This document shows, piece by piece, positions 17,356 to 24,117 of a stretch of DNA of 51,684 bases. Location: the NCBI RefSeq assembly GCF_020521235.1, contig NZ_BLAY01000061.1:1-51684 (forward strand), written 5' to 3'. Within the stretch, counting starts at the first letter, position 1. Each line of letters opens with the position of its first letter. The position numbers were made by a program, and so were the translations under genes. The stretch comes from Microseira wollei NIES-4236 (GTDB taxonomy: Bacteria > Cyanobacteriota > Cyanobacteriia > Cyanobacteriales > Aerosakkonemataceae). Under the pieces are notes generated by a model that worked only from the letters and a program-made list of their open reading frames with translations, was not told where the DNA came from and made no database searches.

Positions 17356-18396
17356 ATGAGAACGCGATCGCAAACCCAAACAAAACCCACACCCAAACCA
17401 TCTTTCACACCCGTTCGGTCTGGACTTTTGCAGCGCAAATGTGCCTGTGGGAATTCGGCTAGTTTGACAGGAAAGTGTACCGAGTGTGAAAACAAACGGC
17501 TGACTTTACAGCGTCGTTCTACAGATCGAGCGGAAGCTTCTGAAGTGCCGCCGATAGTGCATGAAGTGTTGCGTGAGCCTGATCAATCTCTAAATGCTTC
17601 ATCCCTCACTTTAATGAATTCGCGTTTTGGGCATGACTTTAGCCAATTGCAGGTTTATATAGACAAACCTACAGGGAAATCAGTACAGACACTCAGTCTG
17701 GGTAGCCCAAAAGGGGGGTTAGGTCATTCAGTAGCTAGCGAGAGGGTGGTTGAGAAGAGGCACTTTCAGAACATGGGGGTTGCCAGAAAAGCTGAAAATC
17801 TCCAGCTAACTGCATATCTGAAGATTGAGCGTCCAACCTTGAAACAGAGAGCAGCAGTTCTATCCGATACTGGCGAGGCTGATGTAGAAGCTCTGGAGGA
17901 TGGTGTCATCAGGAAAGCCCAAGCAGCAGGAGGGGGAGGGGCTGGGGCGGGAGGCGCAGCACCTACATGCACTTATGCAGTTGACTACGCAAATCTCAGC
18001 ACTGTTGGGTGCGATAGTGGTAAATGCGGTGCCAAAATTTCCTATGACGTTACTGGGGTGAGAGCAACAGGAAGTGGCTGCCCATCCTCACTGGATGGTT
18101 TGAGGCTGACTGAAACGGTAACGACAAACAACGGTTGCGGACCGGGCAGCGTCACAACGGGTTCTGGCTGCCCAATTCGGTCGCATCCGCCGATGTTACC
18201 AAATTATGGGCAAATCACCGGCTGTACCGATACCTATACTTTGTGCGCTTCCCCAGCCTATTATCCAGCTACTGGATGCACTGAAAGATATACACAGCAA
18301 TTATTTGTTGGAGGAAACTTAGCTGAGACACGGACAATTACATTCCGCATTACTAAGTCTAGTGGGAGTTGTTCTGGCACAGTTACCCGTACCTGA
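17356..18396 (+). CDS. Candidate eCIS cargo: DUF4157-like leader with Cys-rich C-terminal domain
   Basis: The 346-residue product starts with a basic Pro/Thr-rich leader and LLQRKCACGN...CTEC, the Cys-rich start I associate with eCIS-linked DUF4157 proteins. VHEVLREPDQSLNASSLTLMNSRFGHDFSQLQVYID (about 68-103) then matches the front of DUF4157. The metalloprotease-like HExxH part that normally follows is absent. After a linker and a Gly/Ala stretch (about 192-200) comes a C-terminal domain of about 145 residues with ten cysteines, which I do not recognise. DUF4157 is known to mark many eCIS-associated toxins, so this is probably a payload. The GTG/TTG alternatives were not preferred; ATG 17356 is preceded by GGGAGATTGGGAAA. 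Confidence 0.75.
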   Translation: MRTRSQTQTKPTPKPSFTPVRSGLLQRKCACGNSASLTGKCTECENKRLTLQRRSTDRAEASEVPPIVHEVLREPDQSLNASSLTLMNSRFGHDFSQLQVYIDKPTGKSVQTLSLGSPKGGLGHSVASERVVEKRHFQNMGVARKAENLQLTAYLKIERPTLKQRAAVLSDTGEADVEALEDGVIRKAQAAGGGGAGAGGAAPTCTYAVDYANLSTVGCDSGKCGAKISYDVTGVRATGSGCPSSLDGLRLTETVTTNNGCGPGSVTTGSGCPIRSHPPMLPNYGQITGCTDTYTLCASPAYYPATGCTERYTQQLFVGGNLAETRTITFRITKSSGSCSGTVTRT

Positions 18397-18411
18397 TGGA
18401 GGATGATTGTT

Positions 18412-18963
18412 ATGGAGCTAGATAAAAGGGCGAATTCTTCTGAGACAGACCCAAGAGGTACTCTATTAAATTTCATCCGTGAGCTTCGGGATAGTAAGGG
18501 TATTCCGATTAACTTTATTGAAGCCGACGAACAGGTGGAAGTTAGCTGGTCAACAATTGACCAGGAAGTAGAAACAGTTCTTAATACAACTGTTAATGGA
18601 ACTGGCTGCTATCGATGGCGACTGATCTTGGGGCATTATGTGGTCTACCCCAGCGATCGCGTATGGGATACTAAGGTCTGCGGTATCGGGATTACAAACG
18701 TGCCACGTCTTGAGGCTGCAACGCAGTACGTGACCGCAGTGCAAACTCAGATCCCTGCACTTAACGATCTTTTAGCACCCCCAATCAAGGGAGAACCCCG
18801 TGCGCCAGTCTATATTGAACCTGTTTCGCTGCATCCAGAGTTTTCTATCGTGGAAAATTTAGTGGAGCTACTAGGCACGAATGACCAACTTGCCTTTACT
18901 ATCGAATACACTTTATCAGAGCGGCGAGTGCTGTACTTCCAGCAGGTTTTAACGAGTAAATAA
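18412..18963 (+). CDS. Unknown protein paired with the candidate cargo
   Basis: The gene starts 16 bp after the cargo stop. ATG 18412 is preferred over 18403 because GGAGG at 18398-18402 is nine bases before it. The 183-residue product has no domain I recognise, no signal peptide and no membrane segment. It reads as a soluble alpha/beta protein (LLNFIRELRDSKGIPINFIEADEQVEVSW at the front). Tight coupling to a candidate effector suggests an immunity protein, chaperone or second cargo; this is inference from position only. Confidence 0.65.
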   Translation: MELDKRANSSETDPRGTLLNFIRELRDSKGIPINFIEADEQVEVSWSTIDQEVETVLNTTVNGTGCYRWRLILGHYVVYPSDRVWDTKVCGIGITNVPRLEAATQYVTAVQTQIPALNDLLAPPIKGEPRAPVYIEPVSLHPEFSIVENLVELLGTNDQLAFTIEYTLSERRVLYFQQVLTSK

Positions 18964-19018
18964 TCACCACTTTCCCCAATTCCCCCGTTTACTGAAAGGC
19001 GCAATTAGGGAGAGGAGA
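18964..19018 (+). repeat. Partial duplicate of the 5' end of the Afp7-like gene
   Basis: The bases from about 18966 to 19010 (TTTCCCCAATTCCCCC, GTTTACT, AAAGGCGCAATTA) match the first codons of the gene at 20285, with a few substitutions and a one-base loss. The copy ends after about 45 bp. The toxin-immunity genes lie exactly between this remnant and the true gene. Confidence 0.75.
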
Positions 19019-19066
19019 GAGGCGATCGCCCAGACGCTACCATGAAACCAACTTTTTGCTCAGGAG

Positions 19067-19450
19067 GTGTATTTTCTGACAAACCGTCCGGACGATTCAG
19101 CCCTTGCAGAACTTTACGAAACAATCGGCAACCTTGTCATCCGATTTCCCCTGCTTCATTGTGAGGAATGTGCCAGCACTCTCAGACAATGGCTCAAACA
19201 ACGAGGAATTCCCGGCAAACTTTGGCGACTCTCGACTCGGTACGATAATGAAGACTTTATTCTCAGCGATCGCCTCGAACAACAAGGTTGCTTTGAAACC
19301 ATTACCGAAAATGGCGTTCACTATGGTGTTGAAGTCTTTGGAAAAATCTTCGATAACCTTTCCAAACAAGGACTGTCACCAGAAGATTGGGTCAAAGATT
19401 TTACTTCCCCAACGAATGAATTTGAAGTCGAAGTGATTGAAGAGTTTTAA
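19067..19450 (+). CDS. Papain-fold toxin (Tox-PL-2-like)
   Basis: The frame starts at GTG 19067 with CAGGAG overlapping just upstream, so the exact start is uncertain. The 127-residue product resembles the papain-fold toxin 2 family of polymorphic toxins: HCEECASTLRQWLKQRGIPGKLWRLSTRY at the front (candidate catalytic Cys 32 or 35), then ITENGVHYGVEVFGKIFDN (His 85, Asp 96), and a family-like LSPEDWVKDF. It would act as a cysteine protease or deamidase-like enzyme. There is no leader or DUF4157 part, so it is a free toxin domain. An immunity-like gene follows 27 bp later. Its location inside an injection-system operon makes it a candidate payload. Confidence 0.78.
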   Translation: MYFLTNRPDDSALAELYETIGNLVIRFPLLHCEECASTLRQWLKQRGIPGKLWRLSTRYDNEDFILSDRLEQQGCFETITENGVHYGVEVFGKIFDNLSKQGLSPEDWVKDFTSPTNEFEVEVIEEF

Positions 19451-19477
19451 AGATTCGATTCAATGGAGCTAAACCTA

Positions 19478-19843
19478 ATGAGTACATTATTTGACCTACT
19501 CGAAAAAATCAAAACCAAACCTGGGTTATATCTGGGAACTACCTCCATCACCAGTCTGCGGATGTTCGTTCTTGGCTATCGTTTTGCGCGCTCAGAATTG
19601 AGCATCACCAATACTGAAGCCGAAAGTGACTTCTACAAAAACTTCCAACCGTGGCTGCAAAACCATTTATCTATTCGTACCGTCAACGCCTGGGACAAAA
19701 TTATTTTGCTGACCTGCATCGACGAGAAAGCTGCTTTTGATTACTTCTTCCAACTGCTGGATGAGTTTCTGCAACGAGACAAAAACCAAGACATCGACCC
19801 ACTTCTGGTTAAATCCTCAAAAGATACTGAAAAAGTTGCATGA
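19478..19843 (+). CDS. Probable immunity protein for the papain-fold toxin
   Basis: ATG 19478 has GGAG nine bases upstream; the ATG at 19463 would add five residues. The 121-residue acidic protein has KIKTKPGLYLGTTSITSLRMFVLGYRFA near the start and EKAAFDYFFQLLDEFLQR near the end. I recall this layout (xxRPGMYLGxxSIxxLxxFLxGY) from small proteins placed after polymorphic toxins. Position directly after the toxin supports an immunity role, but no experiment or database hit is available here. Confidence 0.65.
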   Translation: MSTLFDLLEKIKTKPGLYLGTTSITSLRMFVLGYRFARSELSITNTEAESDFYKNFQPWLQNHLSIRTVNAWDKIILLTCIDEKAAFDYFFQLLDEFLQRDKNQDIDPLLVKSSKDTEKVA

Positions 19844-19926
19844 AGACCATCAGTGCGTGTAGTTGCTATCCAGCGGATTGGTGAAAAACCGAATAATACG
19901 GTGTTCTTTCGTGGCAGATAGGGGGA

Positions 19927-20253
19927 ATGACAATGTTATGGACTTACCGCATATTTCACGATAAAGATGGTTACTGTATCCGCGTAGTCTATTACGAACG
20001 CGACGGGACGCTCATCAGTTATCAGAAAGATCCTGCCATGCCTACAGGCGCGACGGCTCAAGAATTACTGCAAGATATCGAAGCTTTTAAACAGGCGTTT
20101 GAGTTGCCTATCCTCACGATGGAGGAACTCGATACCAAAATCGCTTCCTATCCTCCGAAGCCCAAAAAAGATCGGAGTCAAAACAAAACTCTCGACCAAG
20201 TAATGACCGAACTGGACAATGAATTTGAAGTCGAAACGAGCGAGCGCCACTAA
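19927..20253 (+). CDS. Small conserved-looking cyanobacterial protein of unknown function
   Basis: This 108-residue frame (start at 19927, or 19933 with GGGGG upstream) reads WTYRIFHDKDGYCIRVVYYERDGTLISYQKDPAMPTGATAQELLQDIEAFKQAFELPIL, a pattern that I recall from small cyanobacterial proteins without known role. A Lys-rich acidic tail follows. It closes the accessory island just before the Afp7-like gene. Cargo, immunity or passenger are all possible. Confidence 0.6.
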   Translation: MTMLWTYRIFHDKDGYCIRVVYYERDGTLISYQKDPAMPTGATAQELLQDIEAFKQAFELPILTMEELDTKIASYPPKPKKDRSQNKTLDQVMTELDNEFEVETSERH

Positions 20254-20284
20254 CTTAGATTGAGAAACAAACCCCAAAATTATC

Positions 20285-20959
20285 ATGACTTCTTTCCCCA
20301 ATTCCCCCCGTTTACTTAAAGGCGCAATTATCGGAGTTGACCTCTTCAATCCGGTGGCAAGCGTCATCATTTTTCAATACAATCCCGACACGCTCACCCG
20401 CACGATTAATGCCCAAACAACGGGCAGCGATAATGCCAGCCAAGGTGAAGCATTGCGATTTAAAGGGCCACCCAGAGAATCGATTAGACTTGATGTGGAA
20501 ATCGACGCGGCGGATCAGTTAGAACAAGAAAAATTTCCGGCTACTTCGATGGGAATTTACCCGACATTGGCGGCGTTGGAAATGTTGCTGTATCCCAAAT
20601 CTGCGGTAGCGATCGCTAACGAAGTCCTAGCAAGATTTGGCATCATCGAAGTCATCCAACCCGAAGCGCCGCTGACCCTATTTATCTGGGGATCTAGGCG
20701 AGTTTTACCCGTGCGCTTAACTCAATTTACTATTACTGAAGAAGCTTTTGACCCTAACTTAAATCCAATTCGTGCCAAAGTTAGTTTAGATTTGAACGTC
20801 CTCAATTACCAAGATTTAGGATTGCTGAGCGTTGGTGGTTCGTTGTTTATGGTGCATCAAGTTGCTAAAGAAGTCATGGCAACAATCAACGGCGTCGGTA
20901 ACTTGCCATCTGCATCAGCATCTTTCTCAGTTAGTGCCAATCTTAGTATTGGAGGTTAA
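20285..20959 (+). CDS. Contractile injection system tube-initiator protein (Afp7 N-terminal-like)
   Basis: The 224-residue product matches the CIS tube protein domain of Afp7/Pvc7, which links the spike hub to the first tube ring. Marks are LLKGAIIGVDLF, IIFQYNPDTLTRTINAQ, GPPRESIRLDVEIDAADQLE and LFIWGSRRVLPVRLTQFTITEEAFDPNLNPIRAKVSLDLNVLN. In Afp7 this is fused to a LysM domain. Here the LysM-like part is a separate gene at 21171, divided from it by a palindromic repeat. A partial copy of its start lies at 18964. Confidence 0.88.
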   Translation: MTSFPNSPRLLKGAIIGVDLFNPVASVIIFQYNPDTLTRTINAQTTGSDNASQGEALRFKGPPRESIRLDVEIDAADQLEQEKFPATSMGIYPTLAALEMLLYPKSAVAIANEVLARFGIIEVIQPEAPLTLFIWGSRRVLPVRLTQFTITEEAFDPNLNPIRAKVSLDLNVLNYQDLGLLSVGGSLFMVHQVAKEVMATINGVGNLPSASASFSVSANLSIGG

Positions 20960-20972
20960 AAAATGTTGAGCC

Positions 20973-21110
20973 GCCCACCCGCCAGGGAATTAATTCCCTG
21001 GCTAATAGCTAAAGTCCACTTAAGTGGACTAAAAAACTTTTACCAAGCCTTTCAGTCGGTTTTAACCGACTTGAGCTATTAGCCCGGAGTTTAAACTCCG
21101 GGCGGGCTTG
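20973..21110. repeat. Palindrome-cluster repeat between the Afp7-like and LysM-like genes
   Basis: Four nested or adjacent palindromes lie here: CCAGGGAATTAATTCCCTGG, AGTCCACTTAAGTGGACT, AGTCGGTTTTAACCGACT and CCCGGAGTTTAAACTCCGGG. The same architecture recurs twice in tandem at 26577-26890. These are dispersed cyanobacterial palindromic repeats. One copy separates what is usually a single fused gene. Confidence 0.85.
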
Positions 21111-21170
21111 GTTTGTATAGCCGAGATTTCTAACTGCCAGGTCTTTTTCCACCAGTGAGAGGATCGCACT

Positions 21171-21473
21171 ATGTTTGCTCCAAATAGCCGCTATCACAAC
21201 ATTCCCACCGCCACTATGACGGTAACCGATAGCAACGGAATGCCTCGCGAAATCCGCTACCTGCGACGCAGATTTATCCCTTCATCTGAGGGGATGACAA
21301 CCCTGGTAGAACATACGGTAAAACAAAGCGATCGCTTAGACAACATCACCGCCCGCTACTTAGGCGATCCCACCCAATTTTGGCAAGTCTGCGACAGCAA
21401 TAATGCTATAAATCCCAACGAACTCACCGACGAAATTGGGCGCGTCATCAAAATTTCTTTTCCCCATTTGTAG
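21171..21473 (+). CDS. LysM-like baseplate adaptor protein
   Basis: The 100-residue product has an N-terminal beta part (RYHNIPTATMTVTDSNGMPREIRYLRRRFIP) and a LysM-like C-terminal part (HTVKQSDRLDNITARYLGDPTQFWQVCDSNNAINPNEL), like the T4 gp53 or Afp7 C-terminal region that clamps the hub to the tube. GAGAGG precedes the ATG at 21171. It sits in the order expected between Afp7-like and gp27-like genes. Confidence 0.85.
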   Translation: MFAPNSRYHNIPTATMTVTDSNGMPREIRYLRRRFIPSSEGMTTLVEHTVKQSDRLDNITARYLGDPTQFWQVCDSNNAINPNELTDEIGRVIKISFPHL

Positions 21474-21575
21474 AGAATGGTAACGGGAGATTGGCGCTTG
21501 TGAATTGGGAAATCAAATCCCTATTCAATTCCAATTAGCCATTAGCCATTAGCCATTAGCCAATCCAAAATCGCT

Positions 21576-22694
21576 ATGCTAACCAACCAACTCGGAATTC
21601 GTTTAATTTTATTAATTGGCAAAACTATTCCCTTGCCAGCATCTTATGATGTAACTAGCGCCTTAACCAGAGTTGAAGTTACCAACGATGCAGAACAAGG
21701 CGATGGCTTCCAAATTATGTTTACGCTGAGTAAGGATAACGTCGTCAATTATGGCTTGCTACAAAGCGGCGTGGTAGAAACCTTTACCCGCGTAATTATT
21801 GGCGTGCTGTTGGGTACAACACCAGAAGTATTAATTGATGGCGTTATTACCCATCACCAAATAGCACCGAGTAACGAACCGGGGATGACTACCCTCACCG
21901 TTACCGGCAAAGATGTTAGCCAAATGCTCGATTTGAAAGAGAAAAATGCTGAGTATAAAAATCAACCAGATTTTCTGATTGTGACTCGGATAATAGCCGA
22001 TTATGCCCAGTATGGATTAGTGCCAAAAGCAACACCAACCACCGATGTACCAATCGAATTGCAGCGGGTTCCTCGCCAGCAAGAAACAGATTTGCAGTTT
22101 ATTAAAAGATTGGCGAGGCGGAATGGTTTTGTCTTCTACATTGAACCAATAACTTTTCAAGCGAACCTCGCTTATTGGGGGCCAGAAATTCGCGGTGGAA
22201 TTCCTCAACCTGCTTTAACAATGAATATGGGGGCGTCTAATAATGTCAAATCTTTGCATTTTTCCCAAGATGCGATCGCACCAGTGGGAACGTCAGGTTC
22301 TTTTGTCGAACCGATTACTAAAATTAGCATTCCGATTCCCTCCCTACCATCGCTACGTTTACCGCCTTTAGTATTATCACCAACGCCAGCGAAACGGACT
22401 GTGCTGTTAAGGAATACGGCGAATCAAAACCCAGCACAAGCAGCAACGGAAGCTGTTGCTACTGTAACGCGATCGCCCGACTCAGTAACAGGAGAAGGCG
22501 AACTCGATACCATACGTTACGGTCACATTTTAAGGGCGCGAAAATTAGTCGGAGTGCGCGGTGTAGGTCTTTCCTACAACGGCAACTACTACGTCCGTAG
22601 CGTCACCCACACCATTTCGCGCGGCGAATACACCCAAAAATTCACAATCAGCAGAGAAGGAACAAGGTCGTTGCTACCAGTAGTAAGACCATGA
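21576..22694 (+). CDS. Spike hub protein (gp27/gpD-like, Afp8 N-terminal-like)
   Basis: The 372-residue product resembles phage late control gene D and VgrG N-terminal hubs. Marks include RIADYAQYGLVP-type helices (IIADYAQYGLVPKA), QQETDLQFIKRLARRNGFVFYIEP and GHILRARKLVGVRGVGLSYNGNYYVRSVTHTISRGEYTQKFTISREG. It should form the trimeric hub below the tube; the spike tip is supplied by the next two genes. The upstream gap holds four ATTAGCC heptads ending about 15 bp before the ATG. Confidence 0.9.
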   Translation: MLTNQLGIRLILLIGKTIPLPASYDVTSALTRVEVTNDAEQGDGFQIMFTLSKDNVVNYGLLQSGVVETFTRVIIGVLLGTTPEVLIDGVITHHQIAPSNEPGMTTLTVTGKDVSQMLDLKEKNAEYKNQPDFLIVTRIIADYAQYGLVPKATPTTDVPIELQRVPRQQETDLQFIKRLARRNGFVFYIEPITFQANLAYWGPEIRGGIPQPALTMNMGASNNVKSLHFSQDAIAPVGTSGSFVEPITKISIPIPSLPSLRLPPLVLSPTPAKRTVLLRNTANQNPAQAATEAVATVTRSPDSVTGEGELDTIRYGHILRARKLVGVRGVGLSYNGNYYVRSVTHTISRGEYTQKFTISREGTRSLLPVVRP

Positions 22695-22739
22695 ACCATT
22701 AGCAATTAGCAATTAGCAATTAGCAATTCCCAATTACCC

Positions 22740-23243
22740 ATGACCAACCATCAATTTTTCGGCAAATATCGCGGCATTGTTACCGACATTCAAGACCCAT
22801 TATTTATAGGAAGAATACGGGCAAGAGTACCTGACGTAATGGGCGACTTAGAAAGTGGTTGGGCAATGCCTTGCGCCCCTTTTGGTGGCAGCGGCATGGG
22901 TTTTTTCGCCTTACCAAAAGTAGGGGCGGGTGTGTGGATTGAATTTGAACATGGCGACCCAGATTACCCGATTTGGTCGGGTTGTTGGTGGGGGTCCGCT
23001 GCTGAAATACCTCCGATTTTGCTCGCACCTCCCTACAAAAAATTAATGCTCAAAACTGAAGGAGGTCATACGATTGTGGTGGACGATACGCCGGGAATTG
23101 GAGGCATCACCCTGGAAACTGCAACAGGGCAAAAGATTGTGATGAATGCTACGGGGATTGAAATTGATAATGGTTTGGGTGGCAGCATCAAGTTAACTGG
23201 TCCACAAGTATCGATCAACAATGGGGCATTGGAGGTGATATAA
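22740..23243 (+). CDS. Baseplate assembly protein V / spike protein (gp5-OB-like)
   Basis: The 167-residue product is a gpV-like spike: an OB-fold at about 1-85 (FFGKYRGIVTDIQDPLFIGRIRARVPDVMG, WAMPCAPFGGSGMGFFALPKVGAGVWIEFEHGDPDYPIWSGCWWG) and a C-terminal beta-prism like stretch (ETATGQKIVMNATGIEIDNGLGGSIKLTG). Together with the hub it corresponds to Afp8. The stop at 23243 directly abuts the next ATG at 23244. Heptads fill the upstream gap up to three bases before the ATG. Confidence 0.93.
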   Translation: MTNHQFFGKYRGIVTDIQDPLFIGRIRARVPDVMGDLESGWAMPCAPFGGSGMGFFALPKVGAGVWIEFEHGDPDYPIWSGCWWGSAAEIPPILLAPPYKKLMLKTEGGHTIVVDDTPGIGGITLETATGQKIVMNATGIEIDNGLGGSIKLTGPQVSINNGALEVI

Positions 23244-23567
23244 ATGCCGGGATTTTTATTACATCAAGGGGCGACGGTGCTGTGTTCTCACGCCGGACAA
23301 GCGCAACCCGTTGTACCTAATCCCAGAGTAAAAGTTAGCGGACAACCGATTGTGACGCAAGCTGGAATTTATACCGTAGCTGGGTGTAGTTTACCACCGC
23401 CACCAGCTGCGAATGGCCCTTGCATCACCGCCCAGTGGATTACCGCTGCAACGCGAATTCGTGCTAGTGGAGTGCCAGTTTTATTGCAAGATTCTCAAGC
23501 AATTTGCGCCCCCACTGGTACGCCTTTAAACATTGTTGTCACGCAAGTTCGCGTCAGGGGAATGTAG
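23244..23567 (+). CDS. PAAR-like spike tip protein
   Basis: The 107-residue protein starts immediately after the spike stop. MPGFLLHQGATVLCSHAGQAQPVVPNPRVKVSGQPIVTQ is typical of small PAAR-like/DUF4280-type tips of eCIS, with Cys and His that could hold a metal ion at the point. AGCSLPPPPAANGPCITAQWITAATRIRASGVPVLLQDSQAICAPTGTPL continues the family pattern. It should sharpen the tip and could carry a payload. Confidence 0.85.
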   Translation: MPGFLLHQGATVLCSHAGQAQPVVPNPRVKVSGQPIVTQAGIYTVAGCSLPPPPAANGPCITAQWITAATRIRASGVPVLLQDSQAICAPTGTPLNIVVTQVRVRGM

Positions 23568-23637
23568 GTAATTTTAGATTTTAGATTGAAATTAAATCTG
23601 CAATTACCAATTAACAATTAGCAATTAGCAATTAGCC

Positions 23638-23994
23638 ATGAATATAGATTACCCATTCCACTTTGATACTCGCGGGCGCACTGCCCAAACCAGTGAAGAC
23701 GAACATATCCGCGATTTGATCGAACAAGTGTTATTTACTTCTCCCGGTGAGAGAGTGAATAGACCGACTTTTGGTAGCGGTATTTTGCAGTTAATTTTTG
23801 CTCCAAATAGCGATGCCTTAGCGGCAGCAACTCAACTGACAGTGCAAGGATCGTTACAACAATGGTTGGGGGATTTAATTCAAGTTGAGGCGGTGGACGT
23901 GCAGAGTGAATATTCAACTTTGCGCGTGTTGGTGCAATATACTGTCCGCAAGTCGCAACAACGACAAGTCGCCCAGTTTACGCGAGGAGTTTAG
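23638..23994 (+). CDS. gp25/GPW family baseplate wedge protein
   Basis: The 118-residue product is a gp25-like wedge protein, which nucleates sheath assembly on the baseplate. Marks are HIRDLIEQVLFTSPGERVNRPTFGSGILQLIFAPNSDALAA (with the EPRxxP-like region here as ERVNRPTFG) and LQQWLGDLIQVEAVDV. Length is normal. TTAGCAA heptads sit directly before the ATG and no Shine-Dalgarno is seen. Confidence 0.93.
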   Translation: MNIDYPFHFDTRGRTAQTSEDEHIRDLIEQVLFTSPGERVNRPTFGSGILQLIFAPNSDALAAATQLTVQGSLQQWLGDLIQVEAVDVQSEYSTLRVLVQYTVRKSQQRQVAQFTRGV

Positions 23995-24117
23995 GAATTT
24001 CAGATTTTAGATTTTAGATTTCAGATTACCAAAAGGAGAAGAAAAAATTCCAATTAGCAATTAGCAATTAGCAATTAGCAATTAGCAATTAGCAATTACC
24101 AATTACCAATTACCAAT

